Assembly (NCBI GenBank): GCA_028673005.1 | Contig: CM054117.1 | Span: 29,918,561-29,982,560, forward strand | DNA length: 64,000 bases | Reading direction: 5' to 3' | Source of the DNA: Tanypteryx hageni | Taxonomy: Eukaryota > Arthropoda > Insecta > Odonata > Petaluridae | Shown: positions 11,416-23,270 of the stretch, piece after piece | Layout of the letters: every line of letters starts with the position of its first letter | Numbering within the stretch: position 1 is the first letter of the stretch | The notes under the pieces: model-generated | Seen by the model: the letters and a program-made list of their open reading frames with translations, nothing else | Database searches by the model: none | Told to the model about the DNA's origin: nothing | Made by a program: the position numbers and the translations under genes

Positions 11416-11974
11416 TTATAATGATATCTAAACATTAAATCAATGCTCTTGAAGTATGGAAAATGCATTCCCACTGAAAGGCATTTGGATCATTACTATA
11501 GCGGTTAAAAGTTTTCATTGTTGAAAACTGAAAAACTTTTAATAATTTTATGATTAAAATCAAATCTTTACGTAAATTCAGCTTGAATTTGAATTCTGTC
11601 TCCAAGAAAAATAAACTCCATTCTTTCTTCCACGGTATCGTGCATATTATGACTTTTTATCTTAATTTTAAATAATTTAAAAAAGCAATTCTATACAGCC
11701 CTGCATCGTTTTTAATGCTTTTCTTATGGGTGTTTAAAATTGGACATTGGGGTAAAAAACACCCCTTAAATATAACATTTTCTGGAATTTCGGATTTATT
11801 CCAGAGGTTGTACCCAATGACCTATATGCATGCCAAATCTCAGCTCTGTTTCACTTCTAGAAGTACCTTAGGTTTTATATGATATATCCTATATATGTAT
11901 ATCCTATATCCTACATATGTAAGAAGAAGCTATTTATAATGATTATGAAAACTGTTGTCATGGAATGCCCTTTT
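11416..11974. other. Non-coding AT-rich stretch
   Basis: No gene is recognised. ATATCCTATATATGTATATCC-type short repeats lie at 11880-11915. Confidence 0.5.
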
Positions 11975-11983
11975 TATACCATC

Positions 11984-12742
11984 AGTATCTCCAAAATGAT
12001 CTAGATGCTATTTCTGCGTAGTGTAAGGAATGGCGGTCAGAAATCAAACTAAAGAAAAGCTGCGTCATCAATTTCTGTAGAACCAAAAATAGCTCGCTTG
12101 ATGTTAAATATTCGTTCGACGGAATAGAGATTCCAATTTCAGATTTGGTTAAATATCTAGGAGTCACGATCCATCGTGATCTCTTCTGGGACACCCACAT
12201 TCGTCGAGTGATAAGTGCCGCCAACAAAATGTTGGTCATTATAGGGAGAATAGCTCAAAGTAACCCAGAAAAGGTGAAGGAATAATGTTATTTATCCTTG
12301 GTTTCGACCGCAGATCAAATATGCGTCAGCTATGTGGATACTTACGAAAAGAGACTCACTAAGGAGATAGAAAAGGTGCAGCGCAGGACAACTAGATTCG
12401 TTGATAGTAAAAAAAGGTTAACTTCATTAATAGAAAATCTGAAATGGGCTTCGTTAAAGAAACGTAGGCTGCAGTCTAGATTTAAACTGCTGGAAAAATA
12501 TACGTCGGAGGGACTAGCGAATAAGATAGTAGACCTTATCAGAAGCCCGACGTATCTCGGAAGGCAGTACAGCAAGGATAAGATCTGCGAGATCGATTGT
12601 AGGACGGAGCGATATAGATGATCGTTTTTCCTTGGGAAGATAAGAGAACATAATAGGAAAAGGTAAGGTAGGAAAATTAGGGACCTTTGGCACCATCCAC
12701 CAAAAAGGTGACTTGTATGGTATCATATAGATGTAGATGTAT
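11984..12742 (+). pseudogene. CR1/L2/Jockey-like LINE, C-terminal reverse transcriptase remnant
   Basis: The frame from about 11995 reads a LINE thumb region: W-R-S-E-I-K-L-K-K-S, then LVKYLGVTIHRDLFWDTHI and RVISAANKMLVIIGRIAQ. After a stop near 12283 it continues to KEIEKVQRRTTRFVDS and LKWASLKKRRLQSRFKLLEK, the conserved tail of this LINE group. An early stop (near 12032) and the break near 12283 show it is dead. The catalytic palm is missing. The element finishes with ATATAGATGTAGATGTATA, a short-repeat 3' end typical for these LINEs. The clade is uncertain. Confidence 0.85.
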
Positions 12743-13739
12743 ACGCATTATCATCCTCTAACCCTCTCGCATTCTTATTCCTTAACGTGTTCATCGAATT
12801 TGACCATTTTATCCGTGAAGACGCTTCGATCCTACGCACGCCCGCTCCGAAGAATAACTGCCACCAACGTGCACACGCGTGCAGAAAGAGCGCACTGCTC
12901 TTTAGAAACGGATCGATGAAAAACCGTACGGTAATTTTCATGGCGGTGTTCTGCGCGATGAGCTTGTTTTTTCAAACTCCCTTGGTTCGAGATGGAAAAG
13001 AATGATGGAAAAAAGGCGTTCGGCCGTGGCGGGGAGAAATAGTATAGGGAATTGCTGCCGTAGTGTGATGCTCACCTGTTTTCTCTATCCCTCTGTTTTA
13101 GTTTTAGAGCGAGGACAAATTTTCGCGAGCGAACGAGACGGGGCTCTCTTGGAATGAACGGTCGAAGGCGGGTTCGTCACGACGAATCATGTTTGAGGAC
13201 AACAAAAGGACGGAGGAGGCTGGTTTGGGAGGGTAGAGAGGAGAGGGAAGGGAAGGGAGGGGAGGAGGGTAAGGGTGGGGGAGAGAGAGGACGAGCGTAA
13301 AGAGAAGGTGGGAGGATACGGGAGAATGTTCGGAATGCACGGTTGGCGCTAACGACGAGTGGCGTCCTACGAGTCGAGAAAAAGACTATTTCGATACTCT
13401 CTTTTGTTTGACGGACGAGCGCCGCGCTTTGGTCATATCTGATTGGCTTGCTTGCCTTGTAAAGGTAATGGTAAAAGTTGGTTCAAGTAGTGCTTAAAAT
13501 TAGGCGAGGATCGATTGGGTTAAAACCCGCAGTGGTCCAAATTAAATTTTTCTCGAGAAAGCAAATTCTGCTCTAAAACGTTGAAAATTGTTTCAAAAAG
13601 CGTATGGAAAATACGTTTAAATTATTTTTCGTTGTAGTATCGTTTATTTAAAGTTGTATCAAATGGTAAAAATTAATCAATGAAAAATAAAATAAGAAGT
13701 TACAGTGGAACATGGAGCATTAAAAAGAAGTTAAATATA
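12743..13739. other. Non-coding, purine-rich CpG-containing stretch
   Basis: Relatively GC-rich for the window, with a G/A block at 13200-13290. Overlapping open frames on both strands (12737-13340) are low-complexity and show no domains. Confidence 0.5.
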
Positions 13740-13741
13740 TA

Positions 13742-13764
13742 CAGTCAAACTCGGCTATAACGAG
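13742..13764 (+). repeat. Tigger left terminal inverted repeat
   Basis: The 23-bp TIR pairs with 16049-16071 with three mismatched bases in the centre (GGC versus TTT). It is preceded by the TA target dinucleotide. Confidence 0.95.
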
Positions 13765-13989
13765 CGCCACGGGACCGTTTAGTTTTGCTCGTTATAGCCG
13801 TTAAACTTAATATCCGTGAAGGCAAAAGCATGCATGCGTATGGTGAAATAAGACATAAGAAGTAAAAGTGAATATATAAACATAAAGGTTATTTAGTAAA
13901 TTTATGAAAAAACCTAAAAATGAGAATAAACTAGAAAATTTAAAGTAAACATAAGTACATATAAAATTTACTCACAGCTGCATCCTTAA

Positions 13990-15445
13990 TCACCCCCCTT
14001 TTTACAAAAATAACTTTGAGCCTGTTTCATAGATTTCACTTTGAAGTCTGTTAAGTTTCCTCTTATTACACTTAGTGCACTAAAAACACCATCGGAAATG
14101 TCAATGTTTAAAAAAAAATTCATTTAATGTTTCCACGGCATCCTGAGTAAGGATTGTGTCTTCGACACATTCAACATTGTCTTAATCACTGTCTGCTGTG
14201 CTTTATACTGTCTCTATTATTTCACTCTCCGTAGGAATTCCACTGGTAATCAAATCATCATCAACATGAACAAAATTGTCAATGTCATTTACATGGTCAA
14301 AATTCGCAATTCCATTTTCTTTAAGCCATTCTGATCTTCATCAACGTTATGGTTATCAATCAAAAATTCTCCCGATATTAAACCAGACATTCGAAAACAG
14401 TTTATGATAGTTGTAGGTGAAACATGCATCTGTCATCAAATGAATTGCATCCAATACAGAGTCGTTGCCATCTAAACCTCTTTCCCTCCTTTCAATCAAC
14501 TGTAGAACAAAAAATCGCTTGAAATGGAATTTAAAACTTTTAATTATCCCCATGTCCATTGGCTGCATAATAGAAGTCGCATTTGGAGGCAAAACACCAG
14601 TTTTACATTGGATAACTCCTGCATATGTGGGTGCGCAGGACAGTTATCGACAAGGAGTAGAATGTTTCTATTTTTCCTCCGTAACTCGTTGTTCCACTGA
14701 CTTACATATTTCTGAAAAATATTGGAAGTCATCCATGCCTTTTCATTAGCTGCATATTCAACGGGAAGCTTCTTTACATTTTTGAAACAACGTGGATTTT
14801 GTGACTTACCAATAACAAAAAGTTTTTTTGTCAGTCCCATTTATGTTTGCGCACATTACAACTGTTAAACGATTCTTAGGTCTTTTTCCACCAACACATT
14901 TGTCACCTTTGAATTTAAACGTTGCATCTGGCATCATGTTGTAAAACAGTCCAGTTTCGTCGGCATTGTAGATGTCTTCTTCTCTGTAACCTTTTCGACA
15001 CTCCTCCCAAACACTTTTCACCCATTCACTTGCCGTTTTTGAATCTGCTGACAGGGCCTTTCGCATAAACAATGTTATGCCGATTTTTAAAACGATCAAG
15101 CCACACGTTATTGCATGTGAAGTTCTCGTGTCCTAACTGTTTTGCAAATTTATCTGCCTGTACCTGTACCGTTGATGGGGAAACCAGCATTTCTCTGCAT
15201 CTTAAACCACTCCAGAAGTGCTTGATCAACAGTACCCAAGTCGCACTTCCTCATTTTCTTGTTCGTTGTTAGGTTGTTCTCTAGTGCAGATAAAATCGCT
15301 TCTTTGTTTTTCCATAAGGTTGAAACCGTAGACGACGATAAATTAAATTTTTTACACACTTCAACATTTTTTTACCACGTTCTAACTCTCGAATAATATC
15401 AACCTTTTCGCGAATAGACAAACACTTCCTTTTATGTACGGACAT
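13990..15445 (-). pseudogene. Tigger/pogo transposase, frameshifted
   Basis: A DDD-type transposase would cut and paste the element by binding its TIRs. Pieces read in order from 15445 downward: the N-terminal MSVHKRKCLSIREKVDIIRE (CENP-B/pogo HTH start); CKKFNLSSSTVSTLWKNKEA (HTH); a second CENP-B-type HTH with VWLDRFKNRHNI; the catalytic NADETGLFY; LLLVDNCPAH; and PPNATSIMQPMDMG, giving the three Asp. An acidic C-terminal tail (DDDLITSGIPTESEII) follows. Frameshifts lie near 15365, 15190, 15085, 14835 and 14580, with further stops in the tail. The total length (~480 codons) fits Tigger-type transposases of about 500 residues. All three catalytic Asp codons survive despite the breaks. Confidence 0.92.
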
Positions 15446-15959
15446 GTTACTCGTTCAAGGGCAAAATCTCAACTGATTTTTGTGATCAACGCTACGAACT
15501 TTCTTTGCAAACTGTGAGCATACCAATTCCAGGAAGAGTTAATGAGGAGACGGATTAAACGTGGGATTTCCCATCTTTATGTGGGAAAGGGTGTTGGGTG
15601 CATTCGGCTGAGCGACGGGGGTGGGCGCCATTGTATATGCCCCTACCCCTTACCCCCTTCCAAACACAACCTCCTGGCTGTAAAAGAGCTGGGGGTTGGG
15701 AGGAGAGGACAAAGGACCTCCGCGAGTGCCACTGTACCTGCAAGTTGGGAATTCTTGGTTTGGACGAAGGGATTATTTTTTAACAACAACGCCGCGGTCT
15801 TTAACCTCCCCGAGGGATAGGGTGTAGAGGCTGGACTCAAGAACACAAGGTTACATATTTTGGGTCACTATGAGGATTGAAGGGGCTGACCACCGCCGCG
15901 TTTGAGACAGTGAGAAGTGGTCAAAGTTTGCTCGATATATCCGTGAAGCGTGCTCGTTA

Positions 15960-16048
15960 TATACGTGAAATATTTGTATGTAAATGCTCGTAAACTTATC
16001 TTGGAGGTAGCATTTGCTCACTATAGCCGTGAACTCATTACAACCGTG
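15960..16048 (+). repeat. Subterminal repeats of the Tigger element
   Basis: GCTCGATATATCCGTGAA (near 15930), GCTCGTTATATACGTGAA, GCTCACTATAGCCGTGAA and GCTCGTTATAAACGAG recur toward the right end. A mirrored GCTCGTTATAGCCGTTAA lies at about 13787. They echo the TIR core and are probably extra transposase-binding sites. Confidence 0.7.
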
Positions 16049-16071
16049 CTCGTTATAAACGAGTTTGACTG
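16049..16071 (-). repeat. Tigger right terminal inverted repeat
   Basis: Reads CTCGTTATAAACGAGTTTGACTG on the plus strand and is followed by TA. Confidence 0.95.
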
Positions 16072-16073
16072 TA

Positions 16074-17842
16074 TATTATTTTATATACAAAACGAAAGAT
16101 AACGATAGTTTTTAAACTTGGCAAAGATGAAGTTTTATATGCTCTTTAGATAAATATAAATATTAGCATAGTGAAAAACCTATAATGAACTTAGAATAAA
16201 AACGACATCAAATTAGCCGTCAAATGTTGGAATATCGGAAATTAATCATAATTACATGCACGTATATGCGAACCGTTGCTTTCAACCTCCACATTTCAGA
16301 TAAATTAACGTGAAATTATCAACGATAGCTATTTGCCGACTCTTCGAGCCGATTTTTTTACTTAGAATGCGATACCGTTTGCCAAACTTTGGATGGCGCC
16401 AAAAGCATTTTCGGGAAAACATTTCATGATATATGTGCCACTATTTTCCTCCCCGCGCTCGGAAATGCGCCGCAATACAACCATAAGCCTCCAACAGGAA
16501 AAGAGGTCAATCCATCAATCCTATGACACCAAAATGCAAACATTCGCGGCGCGGATTTTTAGCGACGCAAATTCGTCCATTCGCATGTCGGATGTGCACG
16601 GACGTCCGTAATCTGTCCGGCAGAGCGTATCGATGCGGCTGGATGGCTCCTCCGCGTTAATGAACCTAATCAAATTCAGCACACGGGTGCGATCGCCTAT
16701 GACCCGTCCGAAGTATCGAGTTCTACGTCGGGATAACTCCACAAATCGCGGCTCAATGATGCAAAGGATGAATGCAGCGTGGAGACTAATTTGCATCGGT
16801 CGAGACCTCACGCGGTATAGTTGCGGGAGAATGAACGGCTCTTGCACGAAGACTCCTTTCGTATTGCAAGCGCAGTGGATGGAAAAATAAATACATAAAT
16901 AAATATGTGTGTGTGTGTGCTATAGTAAAAAAGTTTCCGGACTGTGTGTGTGTGTGTGCCAGAGTCAGAGTGCGCTATTGCGTTACAAGAACTTGATTGC
17001 AGATAACCTGTATATCATTATCAACCTCAAACCTTTAGATATACAGAAATAAACAATCTGTTCTTATTATATTACAAGTTTTTGTCATAATCTGTGGAAT
17101 TTTTTCGGTATTCGTACAATTTCGAAGTTGGCAATGTCAAATTTTGAATCATACGTAACAACAAATTCTGCCAAGATCTTACTACAAGAGCTGCCTAAAA
17201 ATGACACCAATATCTCTCTCTTTTTTCCTCTTTCCAACCTCCCTCTTTCTTTCCCCGCATACCCCTCTTTTCCTTCAATACCCCTCCCTCTCGATAAATT
17301 GGAAATTGGAATTTTCCAACAAATCATTCGCTCGCGCGTCTCTCCCCAGCATTCCTGAAATTTCATCATCATTCAGTCTGCCTGACGGCTTCTCTTCAAT
17401 CAAAACGACCTAATGACGACAGAAACTACGATGGAGCCTGTAGTAGTTAATTTTCACCGTGATTGGTAACGCTTAGATTTGGCTTCCGATGAATGAACTA
17501 CTAGCCCACCCCGGCGGAAATTCTAATTGGGAAAGAAATAAACCACGGCGGAGCGTGGCGACAAATATAGGCACATCGCTTTGTGACACAGGAAAAAGGT
17601 GCGATGAAAACGCGATGATCAAGGACAAACCGGACCAGCAGCTGAATATATTTATTAATTGCTTTTCCTATCCACATTCAGAGAATGACATGATTTGAAT
17701 GTACTAGTAATCAACTGTTAAAACGTCACATTTTTCTTTATGCAAGCTGTTTGATAAATAGTCAAGGTAGAGAAATCAGACGGACTACTATAGTAACAGA
17801 TTCACAGCTTTATCGTCTATCCTTTTCAATTACTTAAAGTCG
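16074..17842. other. Non-coding stretch with a GC-richer pocket
   Basis: No gene is recognised. A GC-richer pocket at 16390-16880 is open on both strands (16393-16611 and 16633-16890 plus; 16521-16847 minus) but shows no known domain. TG dinucleotide runs lie at 16906-16919 and 16944-16958. A CT tract lies at 17205-17290. Confidence 0.45.
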
Positions 17843-18212
17843 TTAACCCATTACTTCCCATTGAAAGGAATATTTGCCAGTCTGCATTTTCATATCGGGA
17901 TTACACTACAGTTAATTTTAACCAGATTTTTGTCGACTAGCATAGTTCTAGGATTCCTAAGTGTAAGAAGTTTCAGTTCTTATCACCAGGGGCAGCTGCT
18001 CCTTGACACAAGGTGCTGATTCTGTCACTGAAATTTACTTCATGTTCAAGATAGCGTGCAAGTGATACAAGAAGTGGTAAGTTCTCTTCCATAATTCCTT
18101 TCTTTCATTGTATTCTTGTCGCAATGCAAGTCTAAAAGTGTGTATTCTTCTATTATATTGATGCACTTACAATAACTAAACTTATAACAACAGCAATTGT
18201 CCGTTACTTTTT

Positions 18213-18237
18213 TTGGCAGGTTTTCCTGCCACCGGGA
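18213..18237 (+). repeat. piggyBac left subterminal inverted repeat
   Basis: TTGGCAGGTTTTCCTGCCAC then CGGGA, itself almost a perfect palindrome (GGCAGG/CCTGCC), pairs with 20452-20476 in inverted orientation with three mismatches. Confidence 0.8.
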
Positions 18238-18369
18238 TATATCATTATCATTTTTTGCATGTGTCAGCTTCTACATTTCCTGCATATTTCTATTTATAGT
18301 GATATAAATATTGCTATGAGTAACATATGACATAGTGCTATTTATTTATATTAGCTTGTCCCTGAATAA

Positions 18370-20239
18370 AATCTGTGGCATATTAGAGGTAAGTGAAGAT
18401 GATGAACTGTTTCTCACAGGTATATCTGTGCTTCCACCTGTGGAGAAACAAGATGCTGATACAGACGTAGACTCTGATAAGAGTGATGATGAAGAGGAAT
18501 TTTTACCGCAGCATTTACCAAGACGTTTACATTAAAGTGAATCAGAATTACATGTGATAAATAGCATGAATGAAGAAGAGCAGCTGGAACATGAAAATTA
18601 TTTCAATTTACCAACAATGTCTCAGCAACATTCCAGGAAAAGAGGAAGACAGAACTACGATTCACAAAAATTTAAAGAAGATAACACTATATAGCTTTCA
18701 TTTCCTTTTTTCTCAATTGATATGCAAGCGAATTCTCAATATTCTAATGCAATAGTGCCTAAACTGTCAGATGACCTTCCCATCCTATACATTCTATATT
18801 CCTCTTACAGGATAGGAGAAGCCATATATGTATATAAAAAGCCACATCACCCTAATGTCAGATTTTTGGAAAGAAAAGTTGAAAACACCACTTGATACCT
18901 TTCATGTGACCTGCCCATGTAAACTCGTGGACCAAATCCTAGAAGAAAGTAAGAGGTATGCGATACAGAAGAATTTGTCTGTGGACATGTTGACAAAAGA
19001 AAATATTCTAACCTTCTTTGGAATATTTCTGTTATCTGGCTATATGTCTTTACCAAATAGACACTTGTACTATAGTGCATCACCAGGCAATCACAATATT
19101 CTTGTAAGTGGTTCAATGCATAGAAATACATTTGATGATAACATAAGGCATATTCATTTGGCAGATAGTACAAAAATTGACAATGACAGATACTATAAGT
19201 TTGACCCTCTTTTAAACATACTCAATGAAGCTTTCAAAGTCATTGATATTCCATAATTCTCGAGCATAAATGAAACTATTGTATGACACTATGGAAGACA
19301 CAGTACTAAACAATTTATTCGAGAGAAACCAATTTGATTTGGCTATAAGCTTTGGTTCCTCTGTACGGCTGATATATACATGCTTCATGCTGAACCTTAC
19401 TGTGTAAGCAGCACATTGCTTCCAAAACCAGGACATAGCCAATGATACGATGTAGTAACTGGGCTGATAGAAAAAGCAAATATTGAAGCAGGTTCCCATA
19501 GTGTATTTGATAACAACCTCCTCACCTCAGTAGATCATCTTTCTGACTTGTCAAAGAAAGACATTGCTGCAACTGGTACCATCAGGGATAATATAGTTTA
19601 TAGGGCACCTCTTCTTCAGAAAAAAGCTTTAGAATAAAAAGGCAGAGGGGCAATGGACAAAACTGTAGCTGGAGACGTAATTCTTGTAAGATGTTTCGAC
19701 AGCCGTGTGGTCAATGGCAAGTCACGCTGTCAAGGCAGGCCCTTTGATGAACGCCAAAAGATGGAGCTCCAAAGAGAGGAAAACAGTTCTAGTGCCACAG
19801 CCTAAGCCAATTGCTGTATACAACAAAAATATGGGAAGTGTGGATGCCCATGATTAGTATGTTGCAACATACTGAATACAAATCATGTCAAAAAATGGTA
19901 GTGGCCAATGTTTGCATGGGGATTACATGCTGTAACTGTGAATTCATGGTGCTTTTTCATTCTCTAGGGAATGATATTTCTCTTCTGCAATTACAGCAAC
20001 AAATTTGTCAAAAGATATTGACACAATACAGAACAGAAAGAAAGAAAAGTGGGCCAAGGACACAGATTTCAGGCAGCGCTTCTGATGCTGAACGATTCGA
20101 TGGAAAAGGTCATTGGATTATCTGGACTGAGCAGCCAAATGCAGGATGTAAGAACTGTAAAGGCAGAATAACTTATAAATGTGAGAAATGCAACAGACCC
20201 CTGCATCCTGAGTGCCACAAACCATATCATATTCTGTAA
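18370..20239 (+). pseudogene. piggyBac transposase, frameshifted
   Basis: In order: an acidic N-terminus (EVSEDDELFLTG, then DTDVDSDKSDDEEEF); the conserved DDE_Tnp_1_7 start with FWKEKLKTPLDTF, FFGIFLLSGYMSLPNR and RNTFDDNIRHIHLAD (18828-19256); then KQFIREKPI.FGYKLWFLCTADIYMLHAEPYC; VFDNNLLTSVDHLSDLSKK, carrying the second catalytic-Asp region; GTIRDNIV; and MGSVDAHD, matching the third Asp region. The C-terminal Cys-rich PHD/RING-like domain reads GCKNCKGRITYKCEKCNRPL with H.EC.K.YH after it (20148-20235). Stops and frameshifts occur throughout and the first-Asp region near 19260 is unreadable. It cannot make an active enzyme. Confidence 0.9.
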
Positions 20240-20451
20240 AAGGAAATAGACAAGAAATTCCAGGATTTTGTTTTCCTATACATTCACAAAAATCCTAGAA
20301 ATGTTTATACATCTGTACTGTATAAGATACTATTCAACAACACAAAGTGATGATTGTTCATTTAGTTAAATATAAAAGATATCTTGTTATATTCCCACTT
20401 TTTAATAAATGATAGTAGTTGGACAAATGGCAAAGAAGTGATATTGTTTAT

Positions 20452-20476
20452 TCCCATTGGCAGGAAATCCTGCCAA
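20452..20476 (-). repeat. piggyBac right subterminal inverted repeat
   Basis: TCCCATTGGCAGGAAATCCT then GCCAA, the inverted partner of 18213-18237. Confidence 0.8.
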
Positions 20477-20594
20477 GCTAAAAAACATACTTTCCCTGTT
20501 GTAATCTTAAAAATATTTTCCCCATATCTTCTAGGTTTGAAGCAGTGACACATGAAAATCATAAAAATTTTCCAAATAAAAAATAATAGGTTAA

Positions 20595-22600
20595 TATATT
20601 TTATTGAATTCATATATTATGTCGTAAACTGTATGAAGCCACTGTAGCCGTTTTTAAGAGATTACATAAGGTAAAATATCTCGCAAGAGATGTTTCGTTT
20701 CTCCAATGTGTTTTTTAATAAAATATTGCCTTGGAAGGAAGCTTATTTGCATGCATTGTCATCATTTTTGACAGATGAGACGGAATTTTTAATGACAATA
20801 TAAAAAACATCACATGCACAAACCTGACCAGTCGAGTTTTTATTGCAGAAAATACTGTAAAAGAAAAATTACCTTTTATGTTTTTCACATCTGGATTTTA
20901 CGTTGGGAAGCAAGCATAAATCCAAGCCCTGGTAGTGCCATAAAACGCCACTGCGTGGTAGTTTTTTCAGTTCTTTTATAGTCTCTTAACTAATACGATG
21001 CGATTCAAGCGCTTCTTTGCATAAAAATTTTCAAATCTAAAAGTTAATTACTGATTTTGGGATGCCCGTCTGCAAGCACGAACACATCAAGTACCTCGAG
21101 AGCATTCATGCATTAAACCCGCATGTGCTTCACAATATTACAGTTTTTATATCAAGTTTTATTCGCTATGAAACAGTAGAAAGAAACGAAAATATTTAAG
21201 ACTCGTTAAACAGACGAAATTTTGGTTCAGCGTCTAGATGATAACTTGCTTAAAGCAATCCTCTCCGGAGAAAGCGATCTCCAAAGGGGAGCCTTTCCAC
21301 CCTAACGCTCCTAAAGTTCTAATTGCCTCTCCGTCAGCTATTAGGGATAATAGATGTATTTAGCGTTCGCGAGCTTTCATAGCACTTCGAGAAGGGTTCT
21401 AATAAATTCTTTAGGTAAACGCATTCCTTTCCGCCTCCACTTGCCCATAAAATATATACTTTGCCAAGTCTTTCTCCTTGGGCTTCATTGTAATTTTAAA
21501 CAGATTGGCAAATCTAAAATTTATTCTTGTATCCATCACAAAAACTATTTCGTCACGACTGTAAATCTCAAAAAAAAAACTCAGACACTCGAAGAAGTTT
21601 TAAAAAATCCTCCTTAGTCACGATAGACCAGATAAATCTTCAAAACCCGTATCGAAAGAGTGTTTCTAAACGATTTCTAGAAATGATGCTAGTCGACCTT
21701 AATTTCCATTACTCTCGCGCTTATTTCAAAATACATATCGGCAGTGCGCTGTTGTTTTTCCTATCGATCTAAGACAGAGCTCAAAAAACACAACTAAAAC
21801 CTACTCGCCACTTGAAAAAATACGCTCGTCCATAGTTCATTTCATGGTGGTTTAGGCTAAATATCTACTCTTTCCTTACCCGTGGTGAGTAAGCAAGCAT
21901 ATTTATGGAGGCTCGATCTAGAATATTTAACCCTATAGGAAATAGTACAAACATCAAGACTACAAGAAATTTATATTTAAAAAAGAAGTTAGTTGAACAA
22001 ATATTTATCTCGCACTATTTAATGGCTGAGCGAAAAACATGTCAAAATACAATAAACCATTGTTTCACTTTCGCGCGCCATCAAATTAAACATAAAACTC
22101 GATGAAACTTGGCGATATTTGAGGACAAGACTTATGTTACTGCTTGCAAAAATAGCAAAATTCATTAAATGTTCTCGTACAGTATTATTCATCTGTTATA
22201 TTTTGGCAACTGTCTCTTCATAAAATACATATAGGATATTTTCAGCCACGCATATTGCTCTCAGGATATAAAAACTCCTGCCTGTGGTATTCATATAAAT
22301 ACGTTGCCAAAAACGCAAGATTCCATAACATTTGAAGTGACTCTCAAACTCCATTTTAAAAAATTCGAAGAAAGAGCAGAAAAAGTCACGAGACTGGGAG
22401 AGAAATTTAATTCTGATCCATTCCATTCGAATAAAATTTCATCGATACCCAGGGGAAAAAATTCACCGTCATTTAATAACTGGAGTGGTGGCGACTTCAG
22501 TCATAAAGGTCAGATTTGAAATGAACCAAGAGAAAAAGAATTGGACGTGTCCGTCAATAATGTCAGCTACCCAAGAGAGGAACCGTTCCCTAGAGAATCG
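20595..22600. other. Non-coding stretch
   Basis: No gene or repeat boundary is recognised. Open frames at 21354-21772, 21905-22105 and 22304-22519 have no recognisable domains. Confidence 0.5.
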
Positions 22601-22654
22601 TATTATACCCGTTGAACGCTAATTGCGTATTGGGTTAGGTATCGGAGTTTCGTC

Positions 22655-23270
22655 GGAATAGGAGGAGGAAAGGAGGAATGGGGGCGTGTGGAGGAAGTGG
22701 GGAGGGGGAGGAGTGATGGAGGAGGGAGTGGAGAGGAGGAGGGGAGTGGAGGAGAATTGGCGTACTGTCGAAAACGTGGGATAAAGAGAGAGAGCATTAA
22801 CTGAGTGGGAGGAAGATGTAAAGTCAAGAGGAAAAGAGAGGTGAGTGGAAAGAGAGGAGAGATCGGGAGGAGTGCATACAACGAGAAGGGTGGAAGTGGG
22901 GAGGAGCGGAGTTCTGCGTAGGAAGAGGGAATGGGGAGGGGCGAGCTGAGGAACAAAGGATGTACGTCATCGGGCGGGTCCTTTGGCAGTCCATCTTATT
23001 CTCACTCCCACGTTGGAAGGGGAAGAGGGGCCACTTAACTTGAATGGTGAAGGAGGGGAGCGGTGGAAGGATAGGGTAGGAGATACGGAGAAGGAATGGG
23101 TAGGAGATACGGAGGAGGCCAGTTTCGTATGAAGGGTTACGGTGAGGGCTTGGAGAGGGGTGACAGGGGGAGGAAGGTAGAGCGAGCCGAGTACCGGAAG
23201 GGAAGAGGAGAGAGAGGAGGGAGGAAGAGGAGAGGGAGGAAGAGGAGGAAGCTACTTCAATGGAGAAAGA
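22655..23270 (+). repeat. Purine-rich (GGAG) low-complexity block
   Basis: Long G/A-dominated stretches (GGAGGAGG, GGGGAGGAGTGATGGAGGAG, GAGAGGAGGGAGGAAGAGG) run along one strand. They open long spurious frames on both strands, including a 300-codon minus-strand frame (23726-22824) rich in Ser, Pro and Arg. Confidence 0.8.

Larger units (their letters stand above)
13742..16071 (-). mobile_element. Tigger/pogo-family DNA transposon, complete but inactive
   Basis: Terminal inverted repeats CAGTCAAACTCGGCTATAACGAG (13742-13764) and its inverted match (16049-16071, read as CAGTCAAACTCGTTTATAACGAG) are flanked by TA on each side (13740-13741 and 16072-16073). That is the target duplication expected for Tc1/mariner/pogo. 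The 2330-bp length and the pogo-type transposase inside on the minus strand agree. Extra GCTCGTTATA..CGTGAA-like copies lie just inside both ends. The transposase has several frameshifts, so the copy is a fossil, although the TIRs are well kept. Confidence 0.95.
17847..20590 (+). mobile_element. piggyBac-family DNA transposon, inactive
   Basis: A piggyBac transposase remnant is bounded by TTAA on both sides (17843-17846 and 20591-20594), the obligatory target. The left end reads CCCATTACTTCCCATT and the inverted right end CCTATTATTTTTTATT. These match at 11 of 16 positions, and all five differences are C to T, as expected from decay. A near-palindromic 25-bp subterminal inverted repeat (18213-18237 against 20452-20476, 22 of 25 matching) supports the boundaries. 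The length of 2744 bp is normal for the family. Confidence 0.85.
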
